NCBI RefSeq assembly: GCF_947172395.1
Contig: NC_069110.1
Span: 1,674,001 to 1,738,000, forward strand
Source of the DNA: Bicyclus anynana
Taxonomy: Eukaryota > Arthropoda > Insecta > Lepidoptera > Nymphalidae
DNA: 64,000 nucleotides
Direction of reading: 5' to 3'
The translations under genes were made by a program, and so were the position numbers. The notes under the pieces are model-generated. The model saw nothing but the letters and a program-made list of their open reading frames with translations. It was not told the origin of the DNA and ran no database searches. Numbering within the stretch: position 1 is the stretch's first letter; every line of letters starts with the position of its first letter. This document shows, piece after piece, positions 43,995-54,428 of this stretch.

Positions 43995-44230
43995 CGGAGT
44001 GCACCTCTTCTCTTCTTGGTCGCATTCTTCATTGCTGAAGGTCATGTCCCTTCGATGCGTTGTTAACAATTCGCCTCCACACAGTCCGGTCCTCAGCTTT
44101 TCTAATAGCTATTGTTACAGGGAGTCCAGTGAGTGACTTAACCTGGTCAGACCAGCGGGTAGGTGATCGGTCGCGTGGTCTTTTCTCTTTTACCTTGCTC
44201 ACCACTATTAATTTATCCAGGTTATCGGGA
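43995..44230 (-). pseudogene. Second RTE-type LINE, C-terminus relic
   Basis: The minus strand reads PRDRSPTRWSDQVKSLTGLP, then AIRKAEDRTVWRRIVNNASK and a stop after GHDLQQ. RGRSPTRWSDQ...RxAxDRxxWRxIV is the typical end of RTE-type ORFs and differs from RTE-1 (RPPTRWTDD). The frame is open over the last ~50 codons but isolated. Confidence 0.7.
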
Positions 44231-44708
44231 GTTTGCCAGGTCTAAGAAAATAGCAGCACTATGTAGGTTGGTAGCTTATACTTTTACACTTACAATTAGA
44301 TGGATTTGCATCATTTGCACCATTTACTTTTTCTGCTAATTATAACTTTATAGAATATAGATCTTCTGGAAGGACAAACAGTTGTAGTGAATGGAATGGA
44401 AGCACCGAAATACAATACGTGGCCGCGTGTGTATTTTGGTTCGCACATGTGAGTTTTGTAATATGCGTCGCTAACATGCATCACGCGCCGACTAAATGTC
44501 GGCCATTTTAATGAAAATATTTAATGAAAAATACACACTACATATTTTACTGTCGTCAGTAAAATCATATACCCATATATCTATGTATGAAATGTATGAA
44601 TACATGAACGTGAAGCGAAAATTTTGTAGGCACTGCATTTTACGAAAATCACTGCGAGCAGTGGTGTATGATAGACAAAACTTTATATGTTTTATTCAAC
44701 ATTATAAT
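44231..44708. other. No recognisable feature
   Basis: A 110-codon frame (44496-44828) partly overlaps the RTE-1 relic and has no domain. Confidence 0.35.
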
Positions 44709-44815
44709 CATTCTCAACATCCTCATCATCATCATCATCTTTATCAGCTGGTGGACGTCCACTGGCATAGCTACTGTTACTGGAACACCATGTCCTTGAG
44801 CCGCCAACGTTCAGC
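44709..44815 (-). pseudogene. RTE-1 LINE, short divergent relic
   Basis: CATCATCATCATCATCTTTA tail complement, GCTGGTGGACGTCCACTGGC, then CCTTGAGCCGCCAACGTTCA. Confidence 0.5.
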
Positions 44816-44865
44816 TATTCTCCACTAGATTTCTAATACATTTTTATTACCACGGTAATAAAAAT

Positions 44866-45168
44866 ACGTGGCACTGTGGTGTGCGCGGTGGATTTACAAG
44901 ACGGAGGTCCTGGGTTTGATTCCCAGCTGGGCCGATTGAGATTTTCTTAATTGCTCCAGGTCTGGCTGGTAGGAGTTACCACCCTACCGACAAAGACGTA
45001 CCGCCAAGCGATTTAGCGTTTCGGTACAATGTCGTGTAGAAACCGAAAGGGGTGTGGATTTTCATCCTTTTCTTATCAAGTTAGCCCGCTTCCATCTTAG
45101 ATTGCATCATCATTTACCATCAGGTGAGATTGTAATCAAGGGCTAACTTGCAAAGAATAAAAAAAAAT
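44866..45168 (+). mobile_element. SINE-A copy, near full length
   Basis: ACGTGGCACTGTGGTGTGCG (box A region), GGGTTTGATTCCCAGCTGGG (box B), ending TTGCAAAGAATAAAAAAAAA. Confidence 0.85.
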
Positions 45169-45480
45169 GACCCATCCGTTTGTAAATGGAAATTATCAAT
45201 ATATATGCTGTAGTTATGAAATTTGGTATTCTAGATAAGCTTACGGGTTTTAATATGTAAACCAAATTTCACGTTAAATAGATTTTGCATTATTAAGTCG
45301 ACAAATGGTTCGTGTAAAGATACACTGTCACTTGTCTGCCGCTCTCTGTTTGGCTGACGCGCTACCGTGCGTCTCGATCCATCGGCTATAAACAAAGCTA
45401 CACTTCGCAGCGCACGCAACTAACACTTTCTACAAAATGCTGCCTATGTTACGCCTACATTAATTACTTACATCTGCAGG
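45169..45480. other. No recognisable feature
   Basis: Nothing recognised. Confidence 0.35.
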
Positions 45481-45814
45481 GCTATTCTGTAACTCGAATT
45501 CACCTCTGTCTCTCTCTGTCTAACACGAAGCTTTAGAAAAAGAAACATAGAGGTGAATTCGAAACTCGCGCTTGCAAGTTTTTTTTTTAAGAATATTTGC
45601 CATAGTTTTTATAATATGACCAATATTTCCATTCCCCTCCAACTAGTCGGGAAAGGCTGCTAGGAGTGGGTACGACAATAGACCAACGGGGCGGGGATCG
45701 AACCACCACCCCTCGGTGACGTGTTCGACCGCTCTCACCGTTGAGCTACTGAGGCTTTAAGTTAGTTACACAAAGTAGTAATACAGTTATAAAAAAACAT
45801 CGTTACAGAATAGC
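45481..45814. mobile_element. MITE-T with a SINE-C inside
   Basis: GCTATTCTGTAAC at 45481-45493 and its exact complement at 45802-45814. There is also a nested perfect 14-bp inverted pair, TCGAATTCACCTCT (45494-45507 and 45549-45562). A SINE-C copy occupies 45579-45755. Confidence 0.55.
45579..45755 (-). mobile_element. SINE-C copy
   Basis: The minus-strand head GCCTCAGTAGCTCAACGGTG (box A) and GGTTCGATCC (box B) are tRNA-like. The body GTCTATTGTCGTACCCACTC, TTTCCCGACTAGTTGGAGGG ends in AAATATTCTTAAAAAAAAA. Same family as 53944-54124. Confidence 0.7.
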
Positions 45815-45853
45815 AACTACGTTCTTGACGCCGAAACACAGCTATACAGAGGG

Positions 45854-46036
45854 CCTAGTGGCAGTTTGATACTGTAGTAACAGTATCAAATCGCGTTGAC
45901 GTAAACGTGAATTTCTAAGGAATTTAATCAGTGCAATCTCGTGGCACTACTGCGCAACTGCTTCAATTTCCTAAAAAATTCGCGTTTACGTCAACGCGAC
46001 AGTAACAGTATGAAAATATTGAAAACTCCTACTAGG
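45854..46036. mobile_element. MITE-X copy 2 (183 bp)
   Basis: CCTAGTGGCAGTTTGATACT ... GAAAACTCCTACTAGG. Long complementary arms (TTGACGTAAACG / CGTTTACGTCAA). The central CTCF-like motif is decayed here (GTGCAATCTCGTGG). Confidence 0.75.
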
Positions 46037-46731
46037 CACACTGCTTGCTGTTTCAGTCGAATACGAGTACTCTAAGACCTTGCTTCAGCTTCATTAATAA
46101 AAAAATACTTCACTAAGTACAAGAGAACCTCATCGACCTGGTAGGTCTCTCTCAATCAAATTATTATTTATTACTGAGAAGTCGCCCTATCGATGTTTTT
46201 CAAGAAATACTTGTTTTGATATTCTAAGTGAATATAATTACAAAGCAACGAACACTGTCTTTTATTTAGAAGCAAACTTTGAAATGTTTGCGATCAGTCG
46301 TCATGGATACACTTAACTGCTATACACTTAAATCAGTACAATAGAATAGCAATTTTGTAGTGACACTTGGTAACACTAGCAGATGATATTTTCAGACCCC
46401 CCTGAAGTGGTATGAGGGAAATGATAACATAACCTGATGCTTCATAATGTGTTAATAACCACACACGTGGTAATTTGATGAGATGATTATTCCTAATCTT
46501 TTTTGGTTTGCTGACAGTCCTTCAGTTTCACTCATAAATACACCTGTCTGTACCTTAGCATCACAAGCAAAGCCAAACAGTCTTCTGAAAATAGAATATC
46601 TGTACTAGGCATCTATTTTGTAGTATCTACGCGGCGCGGAGAAACGCAATTCGTTCAATCCACGCCTCGTCAGTTGACGACCGGTTGTTAATTTTTGCTG
46701 TTAGTGATCGAAAACTCCATACATCCAGACT
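46037..46731. other. No recognisable feature
   Basis: Nothing recognised. Confidence 0.35.
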
Positions 46732-46842
46732 TCTATACTAATATTATCTGTCTGTTACCTTTCCACGGCTAAATCACCGTAAACCGATTTGGAGGAAATT
46801 TGGTGTAAAGACAAACTGGACATTGAAGCAGGCGTCTGCTAG
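46732..46842 (+). mobile_element. Helitron, short copy
   Basis: TCTATACTAATATTATCTGT ... GGCGTCTGCTAG|T, 111 bases; mid part AAACCGATTTGGAGGAAATT. The base before TC is T, not A, so the 5' end is less certain. Confidence 0.5.
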
Positions 46843-47461
46843 TAATTCATAAAGCTGATAAAATTACATTCACTAACGCATTGCTGCGTTGTAAACGTTC
46901 GGTCGGTTTTCTGGCACGTACATGCGTTTCTTGACCCTGTGGTCCGATAGATTGGCAGCGAGGAACAAAATATTTATGGTTTTACTATATAGTTATACTT
47001 CTTGCTCTTTGGCTCCCCTAAGGAAACAAGCTATGTAAATACGTTTATTGGTGTTAATTTTGTTTTTGCAATCACCGGAACAGCTCAATCTTAAATAGCG
47101 TTTCAGAGAATCGATTGATATTTGAGAAGTTCAATCTCGTAACTACTACCTACTTTGTTTAGTCTTAACATAAATAAGCTATGATTAATTATAACGAAAA
47201 TATCCAAACATATGATTCTTATAATATAAATTCTTTCAATCGCAATAAAAACGCCGATATCTCAGGATTGACTTATTGAAATCTTTAACGTATAGGCATA
47301 GATTAGAATCATATATCACATCATAATTAAACAAAAACACATCACAATCAGCTCATTAGTTTAGAATCTACGACGTTACAGACAAACATACTGACACACG
47401 ACAAACATGTCTAAATCCTCTGTTTTACAGTCAAATTATTGATGTTAGTTTAAATTCTCAT
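46843..47461. other. No recognisable feature
   Basis: Nothing recognised. Confidence 0.35.
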
Positions 47462-47848
47462 ATGAAAATAGTTTTCAAATGTCAAGTCTGTACTTATGTC
47501 GTGACGCTATTAACAAATAGTAATAATACAAACAGAAATATGAGGAACGTTGTGCGTCTTGGCACAGAGACAAATAGACATACGGACAACAAAACGATCC
47601 TAAATTTTAGAAATAAACATATTTATAATTCTGGACTGAATCGGACCATGAACCATAGGCACAACAACCCTATATGCAAGGGTGGCCACAACCACAAGCG
47701 TTGCCACTTGAAGCTAGAAGAGGCTACAAAAATGGCTGAAGCGCACGGCAGACATTTGACTCTACAATGTTCTGTTGCAACGAACGGATCAACATCTCGT
47801 GATGAATTCTTCTCCAGGCTCGAAGAAACGAATAGCGACGCTTTGTAA
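47462..47848 (+). other. Unidentified 128-codon open frame
   Basis: ATG at 47462. The product is asparagine- and histidine-rich (NHRHNNPICKGGHNHKRCHL) with a charged end (EEFFSRLEETNSDAL type). The 3' half is less AT-rich than its surroundings. No domain, signal peptide or splice context is recognised. It could be a decayed exon or chance. Confidence 0.2.
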
Positions 47849-47923
47849 CATCTGGCGACCACCGACGTTAACCTTGTGCAGCGATTCCAGTTAAAAATTA
47901 TGAAAAGTATATAAATAAGAGAA

Positions 47924-48110
47924 CTGCCTCGCTGGTCCAGTGGTCCGCTTCTGATCTCGAGGTCCTGGGTTAGACCCCTGATGGAATCACCCTAACCAGG
48001 GCTTGGGCCCTTCCGGGAATGGAAGCCACTTCTCGCTTCTAAGATATTTTTAGGAAAAAATTCGGCTCGGAGTTGGAAAGTTGGTGATGTTAAGCCGTTG
48101 GTTACAGTCA
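47924..48110 (+). mobile_element. SINE-D copy
   Basis: TGCCTCGCTGGTCCAGTGGT (box A) and GAGGTCCTGGGTTAGACCCC (box B), then GGCTTGGGCCCTTCC and GAGTTGGAAAGTTGGTGATG. It resembles 28346-28760. Confidence 0.5.
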
Positions 48111-49262
48111 TGTTATTATCATTAACATCCGTGGTCCGTTAATTTAATATTATCACCCTAATCCCGCCAACACGGATCGTGGTGGGTCCATGCTTCATAT
48201 AAATTTTCGTATAAGGAGGGCCGTGTGGCCATGTGGCCCGTGTACAACGATCGCAAGGCATTTAGTTCACTAGGCGGCCACGACCAAGTCTATTCGTTGG
48301 TCGTGGTCGTGTTATTCATTCGTGCGCGTCGTATTATTTCTCCGGTTAACTTGATACTCCTACTACTCCAGAATCTTTAGGCACCTGAGCAGATGGTTGT
48401 GGTCTTGGTATTTTTCTTTCTTTCTTGGCCGCTCCGTACGCTAGGTGCCTAAAGCTTCCGCTTTTCTATTAAGATCGGAACTCTACATTCGTACAAGACA
48501 ACAACAGTGACTCACATGATGCCGCGTCACGTCGGCTAGTTCCAAACAATTCCGTAGCAAAATAAAATATTTTCGCGGGCAAAAATAAAAATATCAGACA
48601 CAAATAGACGGTGGAAAAATAAAGATTCTGAATAACTGACATAGTTACGCGCGAGTCTCCGTAAGAGATTAATTTTATTAGAAGCGAAAAGATTCTCGGC
48701 AAGTAAGCAGTGCTCTTATTAATATTGTAGAACTAGAGCTTGTGATAGCCAGATGCGGATTTACAAGAAGGAGATTTACAGATGCGTATTTACAAAAAAT
48801 ATTCGACTGATTATAAAAATTCTTTCACCATTAGAAAACTGCATCTTTACAAGTACTCGTATATGCCAACTTTCATTCCTATAGGAATGGAAAGTACGCG
48901 AAACTCTACGTGAAACCGCGGGGCGTCTGCAAGTTTATACACTATACTACTAATACTCGTAATACCTTTTTTATAGCCCTACGGTACGGAACTCTAAAAA
49001 TAATACAAAGAGACGCTCATGACCTGTGTATTGTATACCTGCTTAAGTGTAGCTTAAGTGCTTTATATTCTGCGATTGTGACTCATATGACCAGCTTGGC
49101 AGCAAAATGCCAACACGCCAATATTTGCACCAATGTCATGACGTTTACCAGTTATTTCTGACGCGAGTTCTGCTCGGCTATAATAGAATTCCAAAAGGAA
49201 TAGGATATAGATTTGACGCGTTTATTGGCGCAAGCTCTTCATATCTTCGTCAAATATTGTTT
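48111..49262. other. No gene; one short inverted repeat
   Basis: CCACGACCAA / TTGGTCGTGG with a 9-base loop at 48278-48306. Otherwise nothing recognised. Confidence 0.4.
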
Positions 49263-49450
49263 ACTAGCCGACATTACGGTTTCACCCGCGTAGTTCCCGT
49301 TCCCGAGGAAATACAGGGTTATAATATAGCGTATATGACACTTACAATAATAGTGGCTTTCTATCAGTAAAATAATTTTCAAAATTTTCAGTAGATCCAT
49401 AGTTTACCACCTCACGAACATTACCTTTTTATAATAATTATTAGTACTGA
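49263..49450 (-). mobile_element. Helitron copy
   Basis: A|CTAGCCGACATTACGGTTTC with TTCCCGTTCCCGAGGAAATA and GTGGCTTTCTATCAGTAAAA. The far end is worn, just before MITE-X copy 3. Confidence 0.55.
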
Positions 49451-49453
49451 GGG

Positions 49454-49625
49454 CCTAGTGGCAGTTTGATACTATTACTATCGCGTCATCGTAAACGCAA
49501 ATTTCTAAAGAATTGGAACAGCGCCATCTAGTGGCACTACTGCACAACTGTTTCAATTCCATATAAATTCGCGTTTACGTTAACGCGATAGTAACAGTAT
49601 AAAAATATTGAAAACTCCCACTAGG
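49454..49625. mobile_element. MITE-X copy 3 (172 bp)
   Basis: CCTAGTGGCAGTTTGATACT ... AAAACTCCCACTAGG; arms TATCGCGTCATCGTAAACGC and GCGTTTACGTTAACGCGATA are near-perfect complements, so almost the whole element is one hairpin. Confidence 0.8.
49521..49534 (-). promoter_or_regulatory. CTCF-like motif in MITE-X
   Basis: Same perfect consensus match (CCACTAGATGGCGC) as at 6666. It sits in the unpaired centre of the foldback. Confidence 0.4.
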
Positions 49626-49633
49626 CAGACAGA

Positions 49634-49830
49634 ATAGCGGACGCCCGCGGCGCCGTTCAAGTGAAGCTCTGTTTATTCACAAATCCCACAGATAATATAT
49701 AATAATACCCTATGCTTTTAATTCAGGGTATAATTTATGTCTGTTCCAAATTTTAGCCAAACTAGTTCTGTAGTTGCGATGTTAATGAGTAACTTACTTA
49801 CACACAAACTTTCGCTTTTATTCCTGACTT
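49634..49830 (-). mobile_element. Helitron copy
   Basis: GCGGACGCCCGCGGCGCCGT then CACAAATCCCAC, TTCAGGGTATAATTTATGTC, and AAACTTTCGCTTTTATT near the far end. Confidence 0.45.
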
Positions 49831-49837
49831 TGTGTAT

Positions 49838-49989
49838 GTAACGCTTTCACGCCTAGCCACCATACCGATTTTAAAAATTCTTTCGCCAATGGAAAGCTCC
49901 AATATCAGCAAGTAATATAATGCTATAGTTTATCCTCGTATTTCTACAGGTATGGAAACTACACGTGTAAATCAGCGGGCTTCCGCTAG
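49838..49989 (+). mobile_element. Helitron 3' part
   Basis: CCGATTTTAAAAATTCTTTC, TATCCTCGTATTTCTACAGG and 3' GGGCTTCCGCTAG|T. Confidence 0.5.
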
Positions 49990-50040
49990 TTACACTAACA
50001 TTATAAATTGCCTGGTGACAATCTCAATCTAAAGTTAACT

Positions 50041-50175
50041 GTTGTATGCCCTTCCGGCTTCTGTGTTCTCAGGCACGTAGAATTTGAGCACCTTCATGGC
50101 AAGAGTGAATAGGCAACTTCTAGATAAGCGCACTGCATCTTAAATCTCACCATCGTTTTCCATTAGGCACGATTG
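50041..50175 (+). pseudogene. CR1-like LINE C-terminus relic
   Basis: ALPASVFSGT, then after a stop LSTFMARVNRQLLDKRTAS; the pattern matches the relics at 7490 and 8880. Confidence 0.6.
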
Positions 50176-50537
50176 TAGTCGCAAAGCTTAACATAAAAAA
50201 ATTCTGGTTTTAATATTTGGCTCGTAGTAATCATTTCATTAGGTAGTTACGGTTAGTTGATTTAACTCTGGATTACCAAGTATGCCGAATATACAAAATA
50301 AAGCATACCTAAAGTCGAACAATGTACAAAATCAGCCGAGTGAATTTAAAAACTTTCGCGAACGAAGAACAGTTGCTATGCGCTAAACGGGACCTTTCAA
50401 TACAGTGGCAAAAGTAGGCCATAATTTTGGAAAAGTGCATTTTAAAATAGTCGCCAATGTATACATCCATCGTGACCTTTGTTTGCTATCAATGCCCATG
50501 TACCGTATTTTTCAAATCCCAAGCGAGCCTTTTGTGG

Positions 50538-50593
50538 AATAGGAATCAGAATGGTCGTTCCAACATATTGGAGCGACCATTCTGATTCCTATT
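50538..50593. repeat. 26-bp near-perfect hairpin
   Basis: Arms 50538-50563 and 50568-50593 with a 4-base loop. The only mismatch is a T opposite G, which becomes a G-U pair in RNA. The outer 20 bases (AATAGGAATCAGAATGGTCG) are exactly complementary. Confidence 0.85.
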
Positions 50594-50776
50594 TCGAGTA
50601 TTGGAAACTGCGCAGAGAATATTTATTCACACGAACAAAAAACTACAAACAAATCCCATTTATATGAACATGTTTCGTACATCGTCTGTAATTGTTAATA
50701 GAAGAAGATTTAATGAATTATGCAACGGGGATAAGTTAGGGCATTGCATTAATACTTTAGGTATAAGTTGGTATAC

Positions 50777-50992
50777 CAGCGGACGCTCGTGACTTTGTCA
50801 GTGTGAAATTCAGTTTTAAAGAAATCCCGCGGGAGCCATGGACTTTTCCGGGATAAAAGTAGCCTTTATGTTGCACTACAACCTCCTATATTTCTCAGTG
50901 AAAGTTTCGATAAAATTGGTCCAGCCGTTCAAAAAGATTAACTGGACAAACAGATAGACGGAGAAAATTAAAAAATCTTAAAATTAAAGTAT
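50777..50992 (-). repeat. Helitron copy, end worn
   Basis: CCAGCGGACGCTCGTGACTT (3' end complement without intact CTAG), CCCGCGGGAGCCATGGACTT, GGGATAAAAGTAGCCTTTAT, GGTCCAGCCGTTC. Confidence 0.5.
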
Positions 50993-51846
50993 CTTGTGAT
51001 TATCTATAGACATTTGAACAAGTCTTGAAATCATAAGCAAAAATTATAATTTTAGGAATAGGACCTCGACATAGTAGACCATATTCTTCTTGATAATATT
51101 TATTTCGATAAATTTCGTGGTTTAAAATGCGACTAAATTCAATTAAGACAATTAGCCACTTTTTCTGCCTCAGTTTTGACGCGCTACTGCCATATCTCTA
51201 GTATAAAATATCGTTGATTATCAGCCTGTTTTTAATGACCAGTAGTAGGCCATCCCCCCCCCCCCCTCTTGTAGGAGAGGGAATATGGAGCTTACACCCA
51301 TTACGCTGCTCATTGCGAGTTGATAATTACTGTACAAATTTTCAGCTTTCATAAAATAACGAAGGTTATGACCATTAGAATTGCATTCTCAATTTAGGAA
51401 TTCAACGTTTAATTTTGCTTTGCTGGAGCTTACACGATAAACAAAGTCATTAAACAAAAAGGTCATAGTGAAATAAAAGGGCATGGCGCAAACACGTGTT
51501 AATATTACGAGTAGCTGGACAATCATCACCCTTTTGTGCAATCAGAAGTTCGTTTTTTTATTGTTAAAGAATAGAACTGTTTTTGTTTCGATATTTTCCT
51601 TTTTAATTAAAGAAAATCGTGTAAGATAGAGAATTAGTGTATGCAGTATATGTCAACAGCCTAGACTGTTAATAGATGAGTCTATAAATACAAGCCTCGG
51701 ACAAGAGGGGGAGTTAGATGCACAATGGTGCTACAGCAGTACATACCACGAGGTACTAAGTAGATACAGTGTTCAACCAACTGGATGTGATAAGCCGAGT
51801 GATCAACCGATCACCCAGAGAGTGTGTGCAAACACTACAGTGTCTA
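50993..51846. other. No gene; poly-C run
   Basis: A run of about 14 C at 51254-51267; otherwise nothing recognised. Confidence 0.4.
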
Positions 51847-52006
51847 TCTTAATATACAAATGCGAAGGGTCATTCATCAAGACCGCTTGACGTACAAAGT
51901 TAAAATTTGGCAGGGAGTTAGTTCATAGGTAGTAGAGGTCCACTAAGAACAGATTTTGCGAGAGTGCCAGATTGAGGAAGTGGAGGAAAAAGCGGGCGTC
52001 CGCTAG
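51847..52006 (+). mobile_element. Helitron, complete short copy
   Basis: A|TCTTAATATACAAATGCG ... GCGGGCGTCCGCTAG|T, 160 bases, sister of 7576-7741. Confidence 0.75.
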
Positions 52007-52254
52007 TTATTCATAAACATAGAAAGGTTACTTATTTCAAAGGAGGCAGCACTTAATGTTTTAATTCACTGATGTGGTGTCAACTACTGTGTCTACAAAA
52101 CGTAGAAGACGGTTTATACAATCGGTATCAGTTGCCGGGGCACAGGATTACAAAGGGACAATGAGACGTAGACGCGTTAGAAGGAAGCATATAAAAATCT
52201 AGGCCAGTTAGAAATAGAGCAGCCTCGACATTTCCGAGGCATTCAAAGTACGGT

Positions 52255-52375
52255 GTCGGATATAGTCGGCGGTTTAAGCTGCCGCCCGCCCGCCCGTGCT
52301 GGTGCCGCTCGACGCGTCATTGTTGTAGAATGCGATCCGCTGCCGATTAGCCGCACCCTCTTTATAATATATAAC
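52255..52375 (-). promoter_or_regulatory. Candidate TATA promoter, minus strand
   Basis: Minus strand TATATTATAAAGAGGGTGCG (TATAAA at 52366-52361), then about 30 bases later GCGGATCGCATTC. Downstream is a CpG-rich 5'-UTR-like tract (GGGCGGGCGGGCGGCAGC). No coding exon was found downstream. Confidence 0.25.
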
Positions 52376-52556
52376 AATACAATACTATACAAAACAATGC
52401 AACGTATAATGCAATATGGTGACAAATTGCTTCTTTAACCAGTGCTAACTTTATCGAAACATTAGTAAACGAATATCGTTGTCACTCCCCTCCCCTTGTA
52501 TCTATTGCTTTGATGAAGTTAAAAGTTGTTTAAAGTTCTATTGGCCTCTATTTGAC

Positions 52557-52880
52557 GGCCTCCGTAGCGCAGTGGTATGCGCGGTGGATTTAATGACGGA
52601 GGTCCTGGGTTCGATCCCCGGCTGGGCCGATTGAGGTTTACTTAATTGGTCCAGGTCTAGCTGGTGGGAGGCTTCGGCCGTGGCTAGTTACCACCCTACC
52701 GACAAAGACGTACCGCCAAGCGATTTAGCGTTCCGGTACGATGTCTTGTAGAAACCGATAGGAGCGTGGATTTTCATCCTCCTCCTAACAAGTTAGCCCG
52801 CTTCCATCTTAGATTACATCATCACTTACCATCAGGTGAGATTGTAGTCAAGGGCTAACTTGTAAAGAATAAAAAAAAAA
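52557..52880 (+). mobile_element. SINE-A, reference full-length copy
   Basis: Head CGGCCTCCGTAGCGCAGTGG, box B GGTTCGATCC, body GGGAGGCTTCGGCCGTGGCT, CGTACCGCCAAGCGATTTAG, CATCACTTACCATCAGGTGA, tail TTGTAAAGAATAAAAAAAAA. tRNA-type internal promoter followed by an unrelated body. Confidence 0.9.
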
Positions 52881-52969
52881 TATATATTGGCCGTTAGCGC
52901 TGCAGGCATGTGAGTTTCCTTGATAGTCAGTTGCTGACATAACCAGAACATACCTTCAGAGTTGATGGT

Positions 52970-53035
52970 GGAGTCTCTAAAAACAGCCAAACTTCGCATT
53001 TCGAAAGTAAACTAAGCCTAAGAAATTAATTAACT
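52970..53035 (+). repeat. Family Z fragment
   Basis: GGAGTCTCTAAAAACAGCCA then AAGTAAACTAAGCCTAAGAA, a short diverged piece. Confidence 0.35.
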
Positions 53036-53400
53036 TCGATTTCGATTTCTATTTTGAATTCGGAAGTAAAGAAAACGATTATTCGAAAAATAATGACGGG
53101 ATGTAATAAATATCAGTTAGCTTATGTAACCCGACTTTCTTTACTTGCGCACAATGACTCCTTTTGCGCCATACGGCATGGCATTTGAGCATTTTATTGG
53201 CGTATCGAAATACAGCTTGTGGCAAGTATGAAGAGCGGAAACGCCATTAGTGCTCGGCAATGTCTTTAGGACTCGAATACCTTTGGTATTAGAACCTGCG
53301 ATGGCGAGACTTTCGGAAAATATAAGCTTGTTTGTCAGCCCTGCTTCTAATATAATTACGTTAACGATTCAGACCCTCAATCGTCCAAAACTAAAGCTAG

Positions 53401-53557
53401 TCTATACTAATAATACAAATGAGAAAGTAAGTGTGTCTTAATTGTCTATATCTGTATATGTCTGTCTGTCTCAGAAAAATTCATGCCCGCGAGGTTTTGT
53501 TTAATTACTTATTCAGAAACAGAATTTCATGTGAACAGAGTCACGGACATGCGATAG
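53401..53557 (+). mobile_element. Helitron copy
   Basis: TCTATACTAATAATACAAAT ... CACGGACATGCGATAG|T; mid part ATGCCCGCGAGGTTTTG. Ends are recognisable but mutated. Confidence 0.5.
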
Positions 53558-53574
53558 TCTATGGTATTATTATA

Positions 53575-54280
53575 AGGAAGTAAAGTGTGTGGTACTGCAG
53601 GGGGTTATATCTGGATCTATAAAAGGAGTTAAACCAATCCAACTCTATTGGGCAGCGTTTGAGAAACTTCGTGACATTTTTTCTTCCAAAATTCCTCAGT
53701 GCTTGAAGATGCTCTATGGGCCTCTTAAGAAGGCTCAGAGTCACTCAGCGGATGATGGAGCGAGCTTGCAGTTTATCTGCGCGATAGAATCAGAAATGAG
53801 GATATCCACAGGAGAACCATAGTCACCGACATAGCTCAGCGGGTCGCAAAGTTGAAGTGACAATGGGCAGGGCACATAATTCGAAGAGCCGATGGACGCC
53901 GGGGTCCCAAGGGACTGGAATGGTGACAGTGTATCGGAAAGCGTTTTTTTTAAAGAATATTTGCCACATCTTTTTTTTTTATTTATTTTAAATATGACCA
54001 ATATTCCCCTCCAACTAGTCGGGAAAGACTGTACTTAGGAGTGGGTACGACAATAGACCAACAGGATCGAACAACCACCACTCGGTGATGAGTCCAACCG
54101 CTCTTACCGTTGAGCTATTGAGGCAGTGTTGCTCGATCCTCCACTAGATGGATTGATGACATCAAGCAGGTTGCAGGGAGCTGCTGGATTTTGGTGGCCC
54201 GAGACCACGGTGTTTGGAAGTCTATACAAGAGACCTATGTCCAGCTGTGGACGTCTATCAGCTGATCATGATGATAATAA
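53575..54280 (+). pseudogene. RTE-1 LINE relic split by SINE-C
   Basis: Reads IQLYWAAFEKLRDIFSSKIP, then FICAIESEMRISTGEP. In the DNA it continues CACATAATTCGAAGAGCCGA, TGACATCAAGCAGGTTGCAG and ACGTCTATCAGCTGATCATG with a GATGATAATAATGATG tail. Parts before 53700 are deleted. A SINE-C interrupts it at 53944-54124. Confidence 0.75.
53944..54124 (-). mobile_element. SINE-C copy nested in RTE-1
   Basis: Minus strand GCCTCAATAGCTCAACGGTA ... AAATATTCTTTAAAAAAAA. The flanking RTE-1 sequence is continuous (AAAGCG | CAGTGTTG) when compared with 13376. The insertion therefore has at most a 1-base duplication. Confidence 0.75.
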
Positions 54281-54311
54281 TGATGAATATATGGATCTAG
54301 TGAACTGATTT

Positions 54312-54428
54312 TGAAAATTCTATTACCAAGTGAAAGCCACGTTATTTGTGAGTATCATAGGCTATATTTTATCCCCGTATTCTCACGGGAAGGGGAACTA
54401 TGCGGGTAAAACCGCGGGCGTCTGCTAG
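54312..54428 (+). mobile_element. Helitron 3' part
   Basis: GAAAATTCTATTACCAAGTG, TATTTTATCCCCGTATTCTC, AAACCGCGGGCGTCTGCTAG|T. Confidence 0.55.

Noticed and set aside
52557..52630. Functional tRNA genes at SINE heads (also 3291, 44866, 62998)
   Set aside because: Box A and box B are present, but acceptor stems do not close and an unrelated body with an A-rich tail follows.
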